Counted from the first letter of the stretch, positions 1-13,111 are shown. The stretch is DNA of 64,000 bases from Rhizopus arrhizus (GCA_024220505.1 JAKZZE010000005.1:394501-458500); one strand, 5' to 3'. Numbers and translations are program-made. Notes: generated by a model not told the origin, from the letters alone.

Positions 1-730
1 GTTTGTAGGTTCTTTTTGGATGAGAGAAGTTTTGAAAATGAAAGCATTCAAAATAGTAAATAGTCGAAACTTTTTAAATTGAATATGACAAATATTGCAA
101 TAGAAGCAAATATTAAAACGCTAAATATACATACTGAATGATGAAAACAAGACGTTGATAAGTTCAAAATGCCGTCAAAGGAGATAATGTAAATTTGGGA
201 TATTGTGAGCTTAGAATAAAATTTTGTAAAGCTGCTATGGCTATTGATGTTCATTTTTTGGGCAAAAGGTGAAGACCTAAGATGATAAATTATGAAATAA
301 GAACAATGGCAGGTATAAAAATATACAAGTGGAATGAGTAACAGTATTAAAGAAACGGAAAAAGAGCTAATGGTACAAACTAAATGTATTCTGATCTGGG
401 AAAGGATTTACCAAGTAAATATTTTAACTAGCTGTGTCCAAAAGCACAAACTCCTCATTGAAGGAGATCAACCCTGACACAAACGATATAGAGTAATTAA
501 AGGGTTTGCTCAAAAGTTATTCCACGTTAATAAAACCGTTTAGATGAAGTCAATCTAAACCAAGCGTTATATATAAATATAATAAAGTGCAAAGTTAAGC
601 AATGCCAAGTGTAACACAAATGAATTGAGTATATTAAATCAATGAAATATGCTGGAGTAATCTCGAATACAGAATAAATTTGAACGTTTGCATCTTCATT
701 CTTCTTTATTCGTTATACTTTATTAGGCTC
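1..730. other. Intergenic, nothing recognised
   Basis: AT-rich sequence upstream of OST3. Only short reading frames without recognisable similarity are present on either strand. No RNA gene or repeat was seen. It probably includes the OST3 promoter, but I see no clear TATA element close to the start codon. Confidence 0.5.
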
Positions 731-1949
731 ATGAAGCGAGTCAATACGTTTCTTTTCGCTCTATTTGTTTGTGTTGGACTCTCTTTTGCACAAATAGATT
801 CCAAAAAAGACAGACTTATATCCCTTGTTAACAAAGAAGGATTGATCAAGCTAAACACTAGCAGTTTTAATCAATTTACTGGAGGAAAACGCAATTATGG
901 ATTCGTTGCATTCTTAACTGCTCTCAATCCAGAGTTTAATTGCAAGCCATGCCAGTAATTGATAATAAAATATAGTAAATCTCTTAATTTGCTAATCTCT
1001 TTAATATTTAGTGAGCTTGAACCTGAAGTTATTCTCATTGCCAAGACTTATCAAAAAAGAAAAGACAATACAAATATCTTCTTTGGATATCTCGACTTCG
1101 ATGATGGTGAAGAAATATATCACAAAGTAAAGACAAAAGCATGCCGCTTGCGGTACATAAAGCTAATATATAACATAGCTCGGCCTCGTATCTGCTCCTA
1201 ATGTTTTGTATTTCCCTCCTCAGAAAGCAGGAGAATCAAAACAATTTTTTAAATATGACATTACAAAAAAGTAAATAAATGTATGATGTTGGTGGTATGT
1301 ACTAATAATCTGTGTTATAGCGGCTTCCTAGCAGAGAATTTGGCCAGATTTTTGAGTGAACAAACAGGGTATTCAGTTAGAGTAAATCGACCGATTAATT
1401 ATCCTGTACTTGCTGGACAGGTAGCTTTAGGTATCGGTATACTGGTTTCTCTGAAACTAATATACAGGAACTTTTATCAAACAACAACCTGGGCCACTGT
1501 TTCTATGTTAGTAGTACTGGCAACAACATCAGGTCATATGTGGAATCATATTCGTGGGCCAGATTACATAAAACGTACTCCATCTGGGGCGATCGATTAT
1601 GTGGTTGACAAGTAAACAAAGAAAAACAAACAGAGCCAGAGTGATATATTTATTTGTTTTCATTTAGTGTTTCTTCGCAAATCGGTATTGAAACACTGAT
1701 TGTAGCTATCATTTGTAAGTAAACAAACGCTGTATATTGTCGTCTTTTCTTTTACTAAAATTAATTATAGACGGTTCTTTAGGATTATCACTATTCTCAT
1801 TGATCAAAATAATACCTCAGTTCGAGGGCAAACACCAACAAAATTTTGGTGTCTTTTTGTGCGTTGGATGTTTTGTATTTGTTTTTAGTGTTCTATTTGC
1901 TCTATTCAACCTCAAACATAGTGGCTATCCTTACAAGTTACTTTTATAA
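731..1949 (+). CDS. OST3: Oligosaccharyltransferase subunit OST3/OST6 (MAGT1/TUSC3 family)
   Basis: Subunit of the ER oligosaccharyltransferase that helps N-glycosylate nascent proteins through a lumenal thioredoxin-like domain. Six exons: 731-954, 1012-1126, 1179-1270, 1321-1611, 1668-1714, 1771-1949, giving 315 aa. The start at 731 (MKRVNTFLFALFV) opens a signal peptide ending near SFAQ. A CxxC pair (CKPC) follows the strand ending FLTALNPEFN, so the redox motif is intact and is split by intron 1. Four hydrophobic segments fill the C-terminal half, and the end (HSGYPYKLL) is typical of the family. The length is normal for fungal OST3. It converges on SMC1. Family assignment is strong; OST3 versus OST6 cannot be separated here. 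Confidence 0.93.
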
Positions 1950-2705
1950 TAAAATATTACGCTCCGCATTGTATAACTTACTGAATAAACTTTTTAAAGA
2001 TTTAGCACATTGGTTTTTTCATCTTTATCTTCAGATTCGCTATCGTCATCCTTTGGTTTGATACTAAAAAACCTGTTCCTTTCTTCAATTTTCGTATATA
2101 GCTTCCCTTTTGACAAAATGCCGTTTGCTCAGCATTGTTCTAATGTTTGGTTTTCTTTCAATTCGTCTTTTGCTTTTTCTTCCGATTTTAAGCATATTGT
2201 ATTTGTCCGATTGTTACGACTGTGTTTATTATAAAGAATAAGGTATATATTTTCTCAACAGTTAGCATCCTGTGTCATTATTGATGTTTGGGCTTGATAG
2301 TTTTTCAATTAACTTTTTTGTGCTTATTAGAGAATAACGTTTGTGTAGTGTTGATAAAAAACATACACAGGTAAAGGTGCAATTTTCAGAGCTTTTTATG
2401 AATTCTTGCTAGTTTTGTACGGATTTGTATTTGATAGATTTGGCCCTTTTTGCATTTGTTAAATATCCAGTTGATTAACTTTCCTTAGAAAATAGAATTT
2501 GGCATAAAAAAGGCAAATTTTAGTGTAAAAAGCCAACAACTTTCACAAAAATATTGTGCCGTGAAATTTGGATACGTTCCTACAAATAATAGAAAACAAA
2601 TGTTCACTTAACCAGATAATATATGCTAAACTTCTTTTTATTTAATAAGTATAAAAAATTATTCTTGATATTGATCCAGCTGTCAAAAAGATAGTTAATT
2701 GTATG
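1950..2705. other. Intergenic, with a possible coding remnant on the minus strand
   Basis: Space between the convergent OST3 and SMC1 genes. On the minus strand 2234-1994 reads as a frame ending in an acidic tail (SIKPKDDDSESEDKDEKTN) just before a stop, but an in-frame TGA interrupts it about 55 codons upstream. The acidic SESED tail resembles the end of the nuclease-like gene at 56.59 kb, which is weak evidence for a gene remnant. The rest is AT-rich with nothing recognised. Confidence 0.3.
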
Positions 2706-5700
2706 CTAATAGTACAAAATAGATTCAACTCTTACCATCAATGTCATTGTTTTACTTGAATTATTCTCTTGGTCTCTGTATATTCCTACTAAACTTTGTG
2801 CTTTCTCATACAGTAAGTGCTTGAGAGAAATAACAATAAATTGAAATCTGTCTGTTGCATTTTGACGTATATACGCTGCAACAGTTGCTAAATTGGCATT
2901 GTCAAGTGCTGCATCAACTTCATCTAATACAAAGAAAGGCGAGGGTTTGTAGCTAAACATATTATCAATAAGACTGTCCATTCCATTTTTTAAAGTAGTC
3001 CTGCTTTCCTTACCTATGGATTGCAAAGAGCAACGCTAATGCGGCAACACTCTTTTCACCTCCAGACAACTGCTCCATATCTCTGAACCGTTTCATTGGA
3101 GGCATAGCATGATATTTAATGCCTTCCGAATAAGGCTCATCGGAATCTTCTAAGCTGAGGTATGCAGTTCCGCCCAATGGGAATGTATCATTCTTGGTAA
3201 GGTCTTTGTAGACTTTATCAATTTGTTCAGAAATATGGCTAAAAGCATCGTAAAACTTTGAAAATCTAATGGAAATGTATGTTATATTTGTGTGTTATAA
3301 TGTGCTTTTCTTATCCGTCCTGTTTTACCTTTTCTGCTTAATAGCCATAAATCTTTCTTTCGTAGCTTTAGCAGCACTTCGAGCTATGCTAAATTCGTCT
3401 TCAGCAGCCTTAAGACTTTCTTCAACACTCTCTAATCGATCTACAGCATTTAAATTGGGAGCCATTTTTTCAATTTCCTCTGTTAACTTTTTGATTTCGT
3501 CTTGGAAATCCTTATCAACATCTTGACTACCATCGTTACGTTGAAGTTTGCCTACTCGTGAATAGTCGACTTCGATGGTCCAATCCGAAGTCATGATTGA
3601 TGTTTGTGAAGGGGGCTCATCAACATCCATAGAAGAAATACTGCTGTCGTCTGTAGCCATATTTTCTCCATGTGTAATATCTTCACCCTCTACAACTATA
3701 TCATCCATAGATCCTTGAGTCATTGGTAAATTGATTCCCTCCAGTTTGCACTTTCTGAAAATGGCAACGCGTTCGGCATGATATTTAGAAATTTCTGTTT
3801 CAATGGATCCTACTTCCTTCAGAATTTGTTTGACATCTTTACCCTTGGCTTCTAGAATGCTGGTCAACTCGGCAATTTCCTTTTGTTTTTCTTCTTCCTC
3901 CTTTATCTTTGCTGCTGATTCTTGTTTGGATGCCTCTAATTTTGCTGTCAAGGTTTCTTTTCTTCCACCCATACCATTAAGTTCGGCTTCAATTTGATTT
4001 TTTAAAGCCATATCTGCCGCATGACTGGTTTCTAAACTTTGGAAACGCTCAGTTAGTTCGTTCAGCTGTTGCTTTTCAAATGCGAGTTGAGTAACAAGGC
4101 GTTTCTTTTGAGATGCAAGTTGAGCACGGCGTTCAGAAACTTCATCAGAGCCATTCTGCACCTTCGCTTCGTATTCGCGGATATTGGCAACATTAATAAG
4201 TGCACAGAAATCTTCAAATACTTGATCTTCCACCTCAGCAATACGTCTACGAACTTCAGCTATCTTCTCGTCCAATTGTTCCATATACAGCGTACCCTCT
4301 GCAAGAGGCTGCTTGACTTCAGCAATTTTATTGCGGATATCTTGCAGTGTACCATTCAAACCTTCAATCTTTCTGTTAGCCGCCATCTAAAGAAGAATAT
4401 GAGAGAACAAATAACACAATGTTTTTTGATGCAAGTACCAAATCCTCATTCAAAGAATCAACTTTTGCTTGTAGTCTAGCTTGCTCATTTCTGACAGAAT
4501 CTTCCAAACTACCCATACGTTTGTTTAAGCTAATTTCATGCAATTCAGCAAGATATGCATCTCTTTGACGCATTAATTCTTATTGAAATTGTGTTATTAG
4601 TGTTTTCAAAAGATCATTATTTATAACCAACCTTCAACTTCGCTTTCATGCCATTTTGTTACTGGCTGTGTGGGGGCTGAACCACCTGTCATCAAACCAC
4701 TTGGGTGAATGACTGTACCGTCCAAAGTGACAGCTATTTTTATATTGATGATTAAGTCTTGTTTCAACACAGTTTTTTTTGTTTTGCTTTGTTTTGTTTC
4801 TTAATACCTCTTACAGATTCATTCATGTCAAAACAAATAGTCTTGGCAATGTTTAAATTGTCACAAACTACAGTGTTGCCACATGCATATCGGACAACTT
4901 GCTCATACTGAGAATCAAACTTAACGAGATCAATGGCATGTCTTGCTCCCTTTACAAGGCTACTGAGGTTGTGATTTAATGGTTGAACTGATAATGAGTG
5001 GAGAGGTAAGAACGTAGCAGAAGGAATGTGTTGTTCCTTCATGTGACGGATGCATTCAATAGCAGTTGCCTCGTCTTCAACAACAATAGCATCCATATTT
5101 CTTCCAAATACCGTCGCAATGGCATTATCATATTTACGTTGAGCAGGTCTACACAAGTCAGACAATTTGCCATGAACATCTGTATTAAGATAAGTAAGTA
5201 CTCTTTCATTTGCCTTTTGGGTGCATTTTTTTCTTACTAGGATAAATCTGCTTCATAGTAGTGATGCTGTCATTGAACTTGGAGTCCTTTTCGGTATCAT
5301 GTAAGGTAAGATTAGCATCAAGTAATTTGGTAAGCGTCTTTTGAAGTTTCTCATTTAAGGCAACTTCGCGACGGTGAATAGATTCGCGTTCCTTCACTAA
5401 CTTTGATAGTTCATTTTGACGTTCTTGCAACTTTTCAGTGGACTTTTGACCATCATCTGTGATTTTTGCAATCTCTGCTTCTGCATCTTTTATTTTTCCT
5501 ATTGTTTCAACTTCTGATTCTTCCAAACTTTCAAGTTTCATTCGTAGCTCGTTCGTACGTTGTTGTTGGGTTCTGTATTGACGGTGGAATTGATATAATT
5601 GCTGCTGTTCATCAGCTGCCTTGTTGTTGACTTCCTCTTTTCTTCTTTCATAATCCTTAGCTTGTTGAAGTGTCAACTGTGGAGTGTCTTCAGGAGAAAT

Positions 5701-7035
5701 GGCGGCCGATGCTTCTGTATTGCAATAGTTGAGAAATTGGTTCATAAAAATTACAACTAATAATGTCTTACCGCTATGTTCTCTCTCTGCAGCTAATAAT
5801 AATTCAATATCTTTCTCAAGAGAATGTACAACTTCTTCTTGCTGTTGACCATCTCTTTTGACACGCTCAATGTTAAATTCGGTTTGCTTAAGTTTCTTTT
5901 CAAGATGAATTATTTTCTCTTTGGATTTGATAGAGTTTGGCACTTGATCTTCCAATTCCTTTTGTATTCTACGAATTTGAAGCTCAAGCCTTGTTCTTTC
6001 ACGGTGGAGAAGAGCTTTGTTTTCTCTCGCAGCTCTGAATTGATATTCCAAAGTGTCCTAAGTTTATCATTGCGCATAAGAAAAACAAACATTTATAAAG
6101 AAATCCCATTTTTGTACTTACCTGTTGGTTTTTTGCTTCTGTACTTGCAAAGTATTTTTGGTCCTTTTCTTCTGTCAAACTATTTGTCTTCATCTCAATG
6201 TGATAAAGTTTCCAAAGCAAGTATTGCAAAACGCATTCTCTGCGATCTTTGACCTTTTCTTCAAATATCTCAGCCTCCTTTCTTTGTGCTTCATATTGCT
6301 TAATTTCAGCAGCAAGGCCACGTTTCTTGATAAAAGCGTGTGCACTATTTTCTGCTGCCTGTTCCATTTCCACCTTTGCCTTTTCATATTCGTCTTTATA
6401 TTCCCAGGAACTAATAGAATTAAAGGTTATTAATATATGGACATTGTTTACATTTTATTTTATACTCACCCGCTAATTTGTTCAATGAGTTGGGTCAAAT
6501 CCTTTGGACTTTGGCTGGCAATAGATTCGACATCTCCTTGGAATACTAAAAAGTTCTTTGCTTTGACCAAAATATTCTCTTTCTCAAGAGATGAGTTATA
6601 TTTTGAATATGTAACAACTCTGTCATTAATGCGAAATTCAGTTCTTCCATCGCTAGTGACAATACGCATGAACTTAAATTCACGGCCTTGACTGTTTTGA
6701 TAAACGGCAGTGACTGAAGCACGTCGAGGTGAATGACCACTTGAAGAAGTCCCATCGTTACTCATGGCTTCAGAACGATAAATCATATCCTTAAGATTGT
6801 GAGAACGTAACTCAGCAGATTGAACACCAAGTACAAAAGAAATAGCTTCCATTAAGTTTGATTTACCTAAACAGAAGGAAAAATAGTGAATATTTATTAT
6901 TTATAAAAGGGGAGCAAGATAAATACCAGAACCGTTAGGTCCAATAACACTAGTGAACTGATGAAAAGGGCCAATAGTTTGGGATCCTTTATATGATTTG
7001 AAGTTTTCCACTTCGATACGAATTAGTTTCCCCAT
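2706..7035 (-). CDS. SMC1: Cohesin ATPase subunit SMC1
   Basis: Structural-maintenance-of-chromosomes protein that pairs with SMC3 to form the cohesin ring for sister-chromatid cohesion and repair. Eleven exons in coding order: 7035-6927, 6866-6470, 6410-6122, 6057-5772, 5714-5238, 5179-4808, 4733-4632, 4578-4439, 4386-3329, 3265-3014, 2952-2706; 1242 aa, the usual size. The start [17 protein letters not shown] is diagnostic. Walker A (GPNGSGKSN) spans intron 1. Two long coiled coils flank the hinge (around [13 protein letters not shown] and GNTVVCDN). The ABC signature [17 protein letters not shown] and Walker [16 protein letters not shown] lie at the C-terminus. The intron at 5715-5771 is 57 nt, in frame and free of stops, so its retention would not truncate the protein. 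Confidence 0.97.
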
Positions 7036-8184
7036 TGCAACGCTGAAAGAAAAAGGAAAAAAAAAGAGAAAAAAAGGGATGCGACGCGCAAAGTAACGCG
7101 AGAACGCGAAAATAAAAAGTCCGGTCATGCAATTTATAACATTTTCTATCTATACTTTTTTCTCCAGTCTATTAAAATACACTTAGTTCTGTGTGAGTTG
7201 GAACTATAACCTTTATGAAGTATTATGCTTAGGACAATGAAATGCATGTGTTTTCATAAACAATACAGGATTCTCTAACAACAAAAAATGTTCCAAAAAA
7301 AAGTTCAATTCTACTATATTTTAAACATGAATGTTTTGAGAGAGCATTGTAGAGCATTTTCATATCTCTATGAAATTATTTTAAGAGTCAAAGAGTTTGA
7401 CTATATCTTTTATGAGGGATATAGGCTATCAAACGGTGTTTCAGTAATTCTATTAAAAGCAAGAAATCATACATACTGGGAACAAATAACAAACATTAAG
7501 AAACACACTTGACCTATGGAAATATATTCAATTTATTTTTATTGGGCGTATTAGCGTATTAACAAAGCCAAAGATGGATTTTTAGGACATAAAAATATAG
7601 TAATCATTAAGGTTTCGTCTTTTATATTTGACCTAAGTAAATCCAACTTCGGAAAAATGTCGAGCTTGTTAGAGAAGATTGTGAAGTGAATGACAAAGTG
7701 CTAATTTTATATAGCAAATATTGAATCCTTATTAAATTAGGATCAGACTATAGAGGCTAGAAGTGTAACTTTGTTATAATATAATCTGTAAATTAAATGC
7801 TTTTAATAAAAAGCAATGAAAAAGAAGCGTTTTGATTAATGTCCTTGTCTTATATTTATAATAAAATACAGCCTTGAGCTAAGAAAGCCCCAAAATAAAT
7901 TTTTCAAAAGAAAACCATTTATAAATTTATCATTTAACGTGAGTGTAAAAAATGGCTAATAATGGTGTTGATCGCAAATAATCAGAAAGTACAAAGGCAA
8001 GTTCCTATAACCAAGCTGATCATTGCTGGATTTGAATTTATCCTAACAGCAAATAATTCTAATCAATGTCCGGACCGAAATTAATGAATGGTTTTCCAAA
8101 TATGGCATTAAGCAGTTGAGTGGAAGAAGCGTCTAAACAAAGGCATTGAGTGTCTCCCTCTTTTTCTTATCACAAGGCATAACG
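7036..8184. other. Intergenic between divergent SMC1 and RPL20
   Basis: Shared upstream region of two divergently transcribed genes. A 74-codon frame at 7288-7512 has no recognisable similarity and is probably chance. No clear TATA box is seen close to either start. No repeats or RNA genes were recognised. Confidence 0.45.
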
Positions 8185-9073
8185 ATGGCTAGAGTAAGTA
8201 ATCGAAAAAAAAAGACGGAGAGCATTTTTATTCTACTCACCTGGAAGATTGATGGATTCCATCCATCCAAATAACAAAGATTTTGTTTTATCTTACATTC
8301 GACGTCATGAGAATAGAAATGCTCTCCTACTATTAATTATTTAATCTAAATTAACAATTTTATTCTTCTTCTGTCATAATAGTTCCACGAATATCAGGTA
8401 CACCTCGAAAGATGATTTACAGTAATATCACTTCAATTGCTCATCTCAACAATGATAAAATAGGTAGTTGGACGTAAGCTCCCTTCTGAAACAGAAGCCT
8501 CTCCCAAGCTTTTCCGTATGCGTATTTTCGCTCCCAATGTTGTTGTTGCCAAGTCTCGCTTCTGGTACTTTTTGAAGAAGCTCCGCAAGGTCAAGAAGGC
8601 CGCTGGTGAAATTGTTGCTGTCAACGAAGTAAGATCAACAAAAGACTACTATCAAAAACGCGCCACTCACACTTAGTATATAGATTCACGAAAAGCGTCC
8701 TGAACAAATCAAGAACTTTGGTATCTGGATTCGTTACGACTCTCGTTCCGGTACTCACAACATGTACAAGGAGTACCGTGCCATGAGCCGTGTTGAAGCC
8801 GTTGAAACTTGCTGTAAGCTTTTATAGGGCGTGTGTGTGATCTTTTACTAATGAAATACAATAGACCAAGACATGGCTGCTCGTCACCGTGCTCGTTTCA
8901 GATCTGTTCAAATCATCCGTGTTGCTGAAGTTAAGGATGCTGATGTTCGTCGTCAATACATCAAGCAACTCTTGACTCCCAAGCTCTCTTTCCCCTTGCC
9001 TCACCGTATTGTCAAGGCTGATAAGAAGCACCGTTCTCTCTTCATTGCCAAGAGACCTACTACCTTCTACTAA
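8185..9073 (+). CDS. RPL20: 60S ribosomal protein eL20 (L18a)
   Basis: Component of the large ribosomal subunit. Five exons: 8185-8193, 8383-8397, 8464-8628, 8684-8813, 8865-9073; 175 aa, matching the family. The first exon encodes only MAR and the second only FHEYQ (15 nt), after which VVGRKLP continues. Yeast RPL20 genes also carry an intron near this position. Core motifs include [50 protein letters not shown] and the end KRPTTFY. Codon use is visibly biased to C-ending codons, as expected for a highly expressed gene. Intron 1 (189 nt) is much longer than its neighbours and holds a long hairpin. Confidence 0.97.
8217..8327 (+). promoter_or_regulatory. 18-bp stem in RPL20 intron 1
   Basis: The arm GGAGAGCATTTTTATTCT (8217-8234) pairs over all 18 positions with 8310-8327 (17 Watson-Crick pairs and one G-U). 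The loop is about 75 nt and contains a small internal hairpin near GATGGATTCCATC. The stem starts about 23 nt inside the 5' splice site and ends about 55 nt before the acceptor, so folding would draw the donor and branch region together. I see no convincing C/D or H/ACA snoRNA boxes. A splicing or autoregulatory role is inference. Confidence 0.6.
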
Positions 9074-10118
9074 ACAACTTTGTTTATTAAAGCAATTCTT
9101 TTTCTAACATAGAGAAAAATCAAAAAAAGTAATGCTTTGTAGTAAAGTTTTTTATTTAGATTAAGCAGTGTTTAAAGTGACTAGTGATTTATGCTTTTTG
9201 TTGTATTTTGTGGGTGACTTGAGTAAGTAGCGTATGTTATGCGCTCATAAAGAAGGCATCGATTAATAGTGTAATAATTTATTGATAAAGTATAAGCGTA
9301 CATATGACAGCTGAAATCAATGAGAGAATTGTGCTAGTTGAGATCATAAATCATGCACAATTTTATGCTCTGTGATTTAAAGAGAGCAAGGTAAAATAGA
9401 ATAGGCTTTGCTTGAAAATGATCATTATAATGCATGCATTCATCATTTTCATCTGCCGATCATCAGCATCCTTTACTGTGAAACTGTTATCCTCTTGAGT
9501 TCCCGATCCATCAGTAACAAAGTGTGACATTTGTGCTATTCTTCTTATCAAAGGATTTAGGCTGTAACCTTGATATTTAAGTGTTCACTTTCTGTTACAA
9601 ACATAATGACCATTCCCTTTTTTTTTTTCTTAAAAAAAGCAAAACCTACAAACAATGAATTACATGTACTACTAAAAGACTTTTTTTTTGTTTTTGCTTT
9701 TGCTCACATGGAATTCTGGTGAAAAATGTGCTTTGAATTAACTGAATTCTGCCTATAACGGACGCACCAATCATTCAATAAAGTTTGGAGTAACTGAAAC
9801 CCAAGGAAGAGATATGCCAGTTATTTTAATATAGTTTATTATAAACTCCTCCTTCCCACTTTTGCCTGCTTGTACAAAATAATTTTAATTTACTACATAG
9901 CAACTATAGTATTTTAACGCGTTTTATTTTTAATAAATAAAGGTTCCCCTATAATAAAAAGATTCCTTTGATTAGTTAGGTTGTTAATAGAAAGAATAAA
10001 GTTCCATTGTATGTCAGGGTGGTACCTGAGTTTTAAAATAACTTTATAGAAAAAAAAAGAAAAAAACTTTATCTTTTCTTTTCTTCTCGTTTCATATTCT
10101 TTTTTATTATAAATCATT
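9074..10118. other. Intergenic, nothing recognised
   Basis: AT-rich spacer between two plus-strand genes. It contains T and A runs of 8-12 nt and a 62-codon minus-strand frame (9551-9363) without recognisable similarity. No RNA gene or mobile element is evident. Confidence 0.45.
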
Positions 10119-11522
10119 ATGTCTGCGACTACTGATCGTACACAAAGACCGTTATTGTCTAAATCAAAGAAACTAAACTCTTTTCATAGTAAAAGCAGCC
10201 CGACATTGAACTTTGATGAAAGCCATTCTTTGGTAAGCTTATTGCCTTTGAGCAAACAACATGTGACAAATTCTCTTGTTGTAGTTCAAAATGGCATTCC
10301 ATATTGTAAATGTACTATCGATTTAAGGTGAAGATAGACAGAGAGAATATGCTGTTACTTTGTATTAAATTCTTATTTTTAGAGTATTAAAAGGAGAAAA
10401 GTTAATACAAGAGATCCGTAAGCTAGTTTTATCTTTATTCCCTAGCTTTGCATCCAGTCATTCATTGAAGCATGAGTTTAAACTTGATCGTGTTAGTGGA
10501 GCAATGACTAAGTAAGTCATATTTAAGAAACAAAATGATATTTATTGACAACTTTTACTTAGTGCTGTTTATTTCGTGACTATTGGATCCAAACGTATGC
10601 TGTTAAGAGTCTATGGTATTGGCTGTGAACAAATCTTAGATCGAGATAAAGAGCTTGATTGGTTATCTAGACTTTCTCGGTTGAATATTGGACCTAGTCT
10701 ATTAGGTACATTTGATAACGGTCGTTTCGAAGAATACTTGGAATCTACAACACTAACATGGCATGATTTGCGAGATCCCTTTATCTCTGCGCAAATCGCT
10801 TCAAGACTAAACCAGCTTCATTCCATCGTAGACACTTTTCCTCCAGCAGAAAATGAATCACTGGAAGTCTGGCAAAATATTGATAAATGGTATCATTCAC
10901 TGGAAAGTGAAATATTGCCTGCTCTTAAAAAGAATCCAGTCTGGGCTAAAATGATTGAGCGAAGTCTTGATCTTTCTCAATTACATAAAGATATTGAGAC
11001 ATGCAAGTCCATTTTAAATACATTATCAACACCCACTGTATTTGCACATAATGATGTAAGGACTGCTCTCTTTCGTGATTTTCGAAATGATGTGCGTATG
11101 CGAGTGAACTAATGATTTCATAGACTCAATATGGCAATATTCTAAAAATTGAAAATACAGATGAATTGGTCGTTATTGACTTTGAATATGCAGGATATAA
11201 CCCAAGAGGGTACGATATTGCAAACCACTTTTGTGAGTGGATGTATGACTATCATAGCAACGAACCTGCTAAAATGAATCACAAGAGCTACCCAACGCAT
11301 AAAGAACAGGTACGCTTTTTAACTGCTTATGATAAACATCATGTTGCAGAGCTACTTCAAGAGGTTGAGTTGTGGAAAATGGCCTGTCATCTCTTTTGGG
11401 GGCTGTGGGGGTTAGTACAAGCAAGTCAAAGTGAAATAGATTTTGATTATTTTGGTTACTCGTTGGAAAGGCTTTCAGTTTTTAAACAAGAGCTTGACGC
11501 TAAAACTACTCAGGTTGCCTAA
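10119..11522 (+). CDS. Choline/ethanolamine kinase
   Basis: Cytosolic kinase of the first Kennedy-pathway step, phosphorylating choline or ethanolamine with ATP for phospholipid synthesis. Four exons: 10119-10327, 10383-10511, 10563-11055, 11124-11522; 409 aa. Family landmarks: DRVSGAMTNAVYFV (spanning intron 2; ATP-binding region), the Brenner motif HNDTQYGNIL (spanning intron 3, catalytic Asp in HND), and VVIDFEYAGYNPRGYDIANHF with the Mg-binding Asp and the choline-kinase motif. The N-terminal 70 residues are poorly conserved. Choline versus ethanolamine preference cannot be read from the sequence. Confidence 0.92.
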
Positions 11523-11603
11523 ATACTTTTAAATACCGATATTTGCTAAGCTATGAAAGCATAGATTAAGTATTGTTAGTTATTCCCCTTTCTTATATAA
11601 TAA

Positions 11604-13111
11604 ATGCAAACATCAAGAAACAAAAAAAGGTTTTCTCAATTTTCATCTGTGCAAGCGCATAGGATATTAAAAACTGAACTTTTATTTACATAAATTTAGT
11701 ATACCGCTTTATGCCCAAAGGCCATTGCTTGGTTTTTCAACTTGGTCCTCTCAGTTGTTGGACGATGTACCAGGTTATGGTGGTAAACACATCCAACCTT
11801 GGTATGTTATCAAGACGATATCACATCTATCTAACTCCTTTTTAGGTTCAATGAGCAGCAGATTAAAGACATTTCTGACATTATGAAAATGAGATTACCA
11901 AACTATGAATACATCAATCTTGATTCAGGATGGTAAACGAAAAAAAAAAAAAAAGTCTCAAATGAATTTTTTTTTTCCTGTATAGGTGCACCGACTGTGA
12001 CGAATACGGTCGATGGGCCGCACGAACAGATCTATTTCCAAACGGATTACGTATTATATCTGACTACTTGAAAAAAAATGGACACAAGCTAGGTATTTAT
12101 CTACTTCCAGGCATTCGAAAGGACGCGGTGAATAAGGGATGTAAAATAAAGGGTACAGACCGTCTTTTGAGCGAGATTGTACAATATCAAAAAGAAGGCT
12201 GTGGATTTGAAGGTACGACGTTTATGCCTGATGTACACAACGAATATACCAAGGCTTATTATGAATCTATTGCTGATCTTTTAAATGAGTACGGTGTGTC
12301 GTTTGTCAAGCTGGATGCGGTTGGCCCTGGGGGTGGTAGCGAATACTATCCTTATCAGTCGCCTGATAATCGTGCGTGCACGAGGATGCTTTATAATGCG
12401 CTCAGAAAATATAACATTTGGCTTGAAATTTCATGGTATATTGATCCTTCTTACGCAGAAGAGTGGGTTCAGATGGCTAATGGTGCTCGAGTCTATGTTG
12501 ATATCGAATCCTATTCCTCAAAGACCATGACATCTACTCACCGCGTCATGCAGCGAATCACATCGTGTGAAAAATGGGCGGCTGAAAGCGTAATTGGCAG
12601 TGATTATGGATTTTATGTGGATCTCGATGCTGTCTTGGTAGGAATGACAGTCAATGGAAAGTGTGTTGATGGTTTAGATAATGACGACGTCAGACAGACA
12701 TACATTGGCTTTTGGGCTATGGTATCTTCTGTTTTTTGCTTAGGATCTGATCCAAGGACGATACCTGACAAGTACTTGGCTTGGTTCAATCATAAAGAAA
12801 TTTTAGAAATACATCAAAGTGGTATTATGGCAAAACCCCTTGGATCAGGTGATGTATGGCAAAACAGAAAACAAGTGTGGTGGAAGAGATTGCAGGATGG
12901 TCGCATTTATGTTTGCTTGATTAATGCACATACCTACATGTTTATGTTAGGAATTAGTCATGAAGTCGTCATTCACTTTGCAGACATTGGCTTAAGGCAA
13001 GCTTATGTCAAAGATGTTTGGACGAGTAAGCAACTAGGCTTATTTGATAAAAAATATAGCATTGTTCTCAAGGCAGGACAGAGTCAAATTCTACTCATCA
13101 CACCAGCATAA
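11604..13111 (+). CDS. GH27 alpha-galactosidase-like glycoside hydrolase (5' end uncertain)
   Basis: Retaining glycosidase of the alpha-galactosidase clan. Secure exons are 11700-11801, 11846-11932 and 11986-13111. They start at the family landmark RPLLGFSTWSSQ and continue YEYINLDSGW and KLGIYLLPGIR. The nucleophile Asp lies in VSFVKLDAVG, and the acid/base Asp aligns with NGARVYVDIES; both are present. The following VDLDAVLVG matches the NDPDML region. No ATG is in frame in the first secure exon. The best candidate start is a 26-nt exon at 11604-11629 with an odd GTTTTC donor, which fits in phase but gives no signal peptide. The enzyme may therefore be intracellular, or a signal-bearing exon may have been missed. 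It converges on SMG6 with about 106 bp between stops. Confidence 0.82.

Noticed and set aside
8398..8463. Possible C/D snoRNA in RPL20 intron 2 (GATGAT near the 5' end)
   Set aside because: No D box (CTGA) near the 3' end and no terminal stem.
12421..12530. Missing acid/base Asp in the GH27 enzyme (first aligned to HRVMQRIT)
   Set aside because: Realignment places the acid/base residue in NGARVYVDIES, where the Asp is present.
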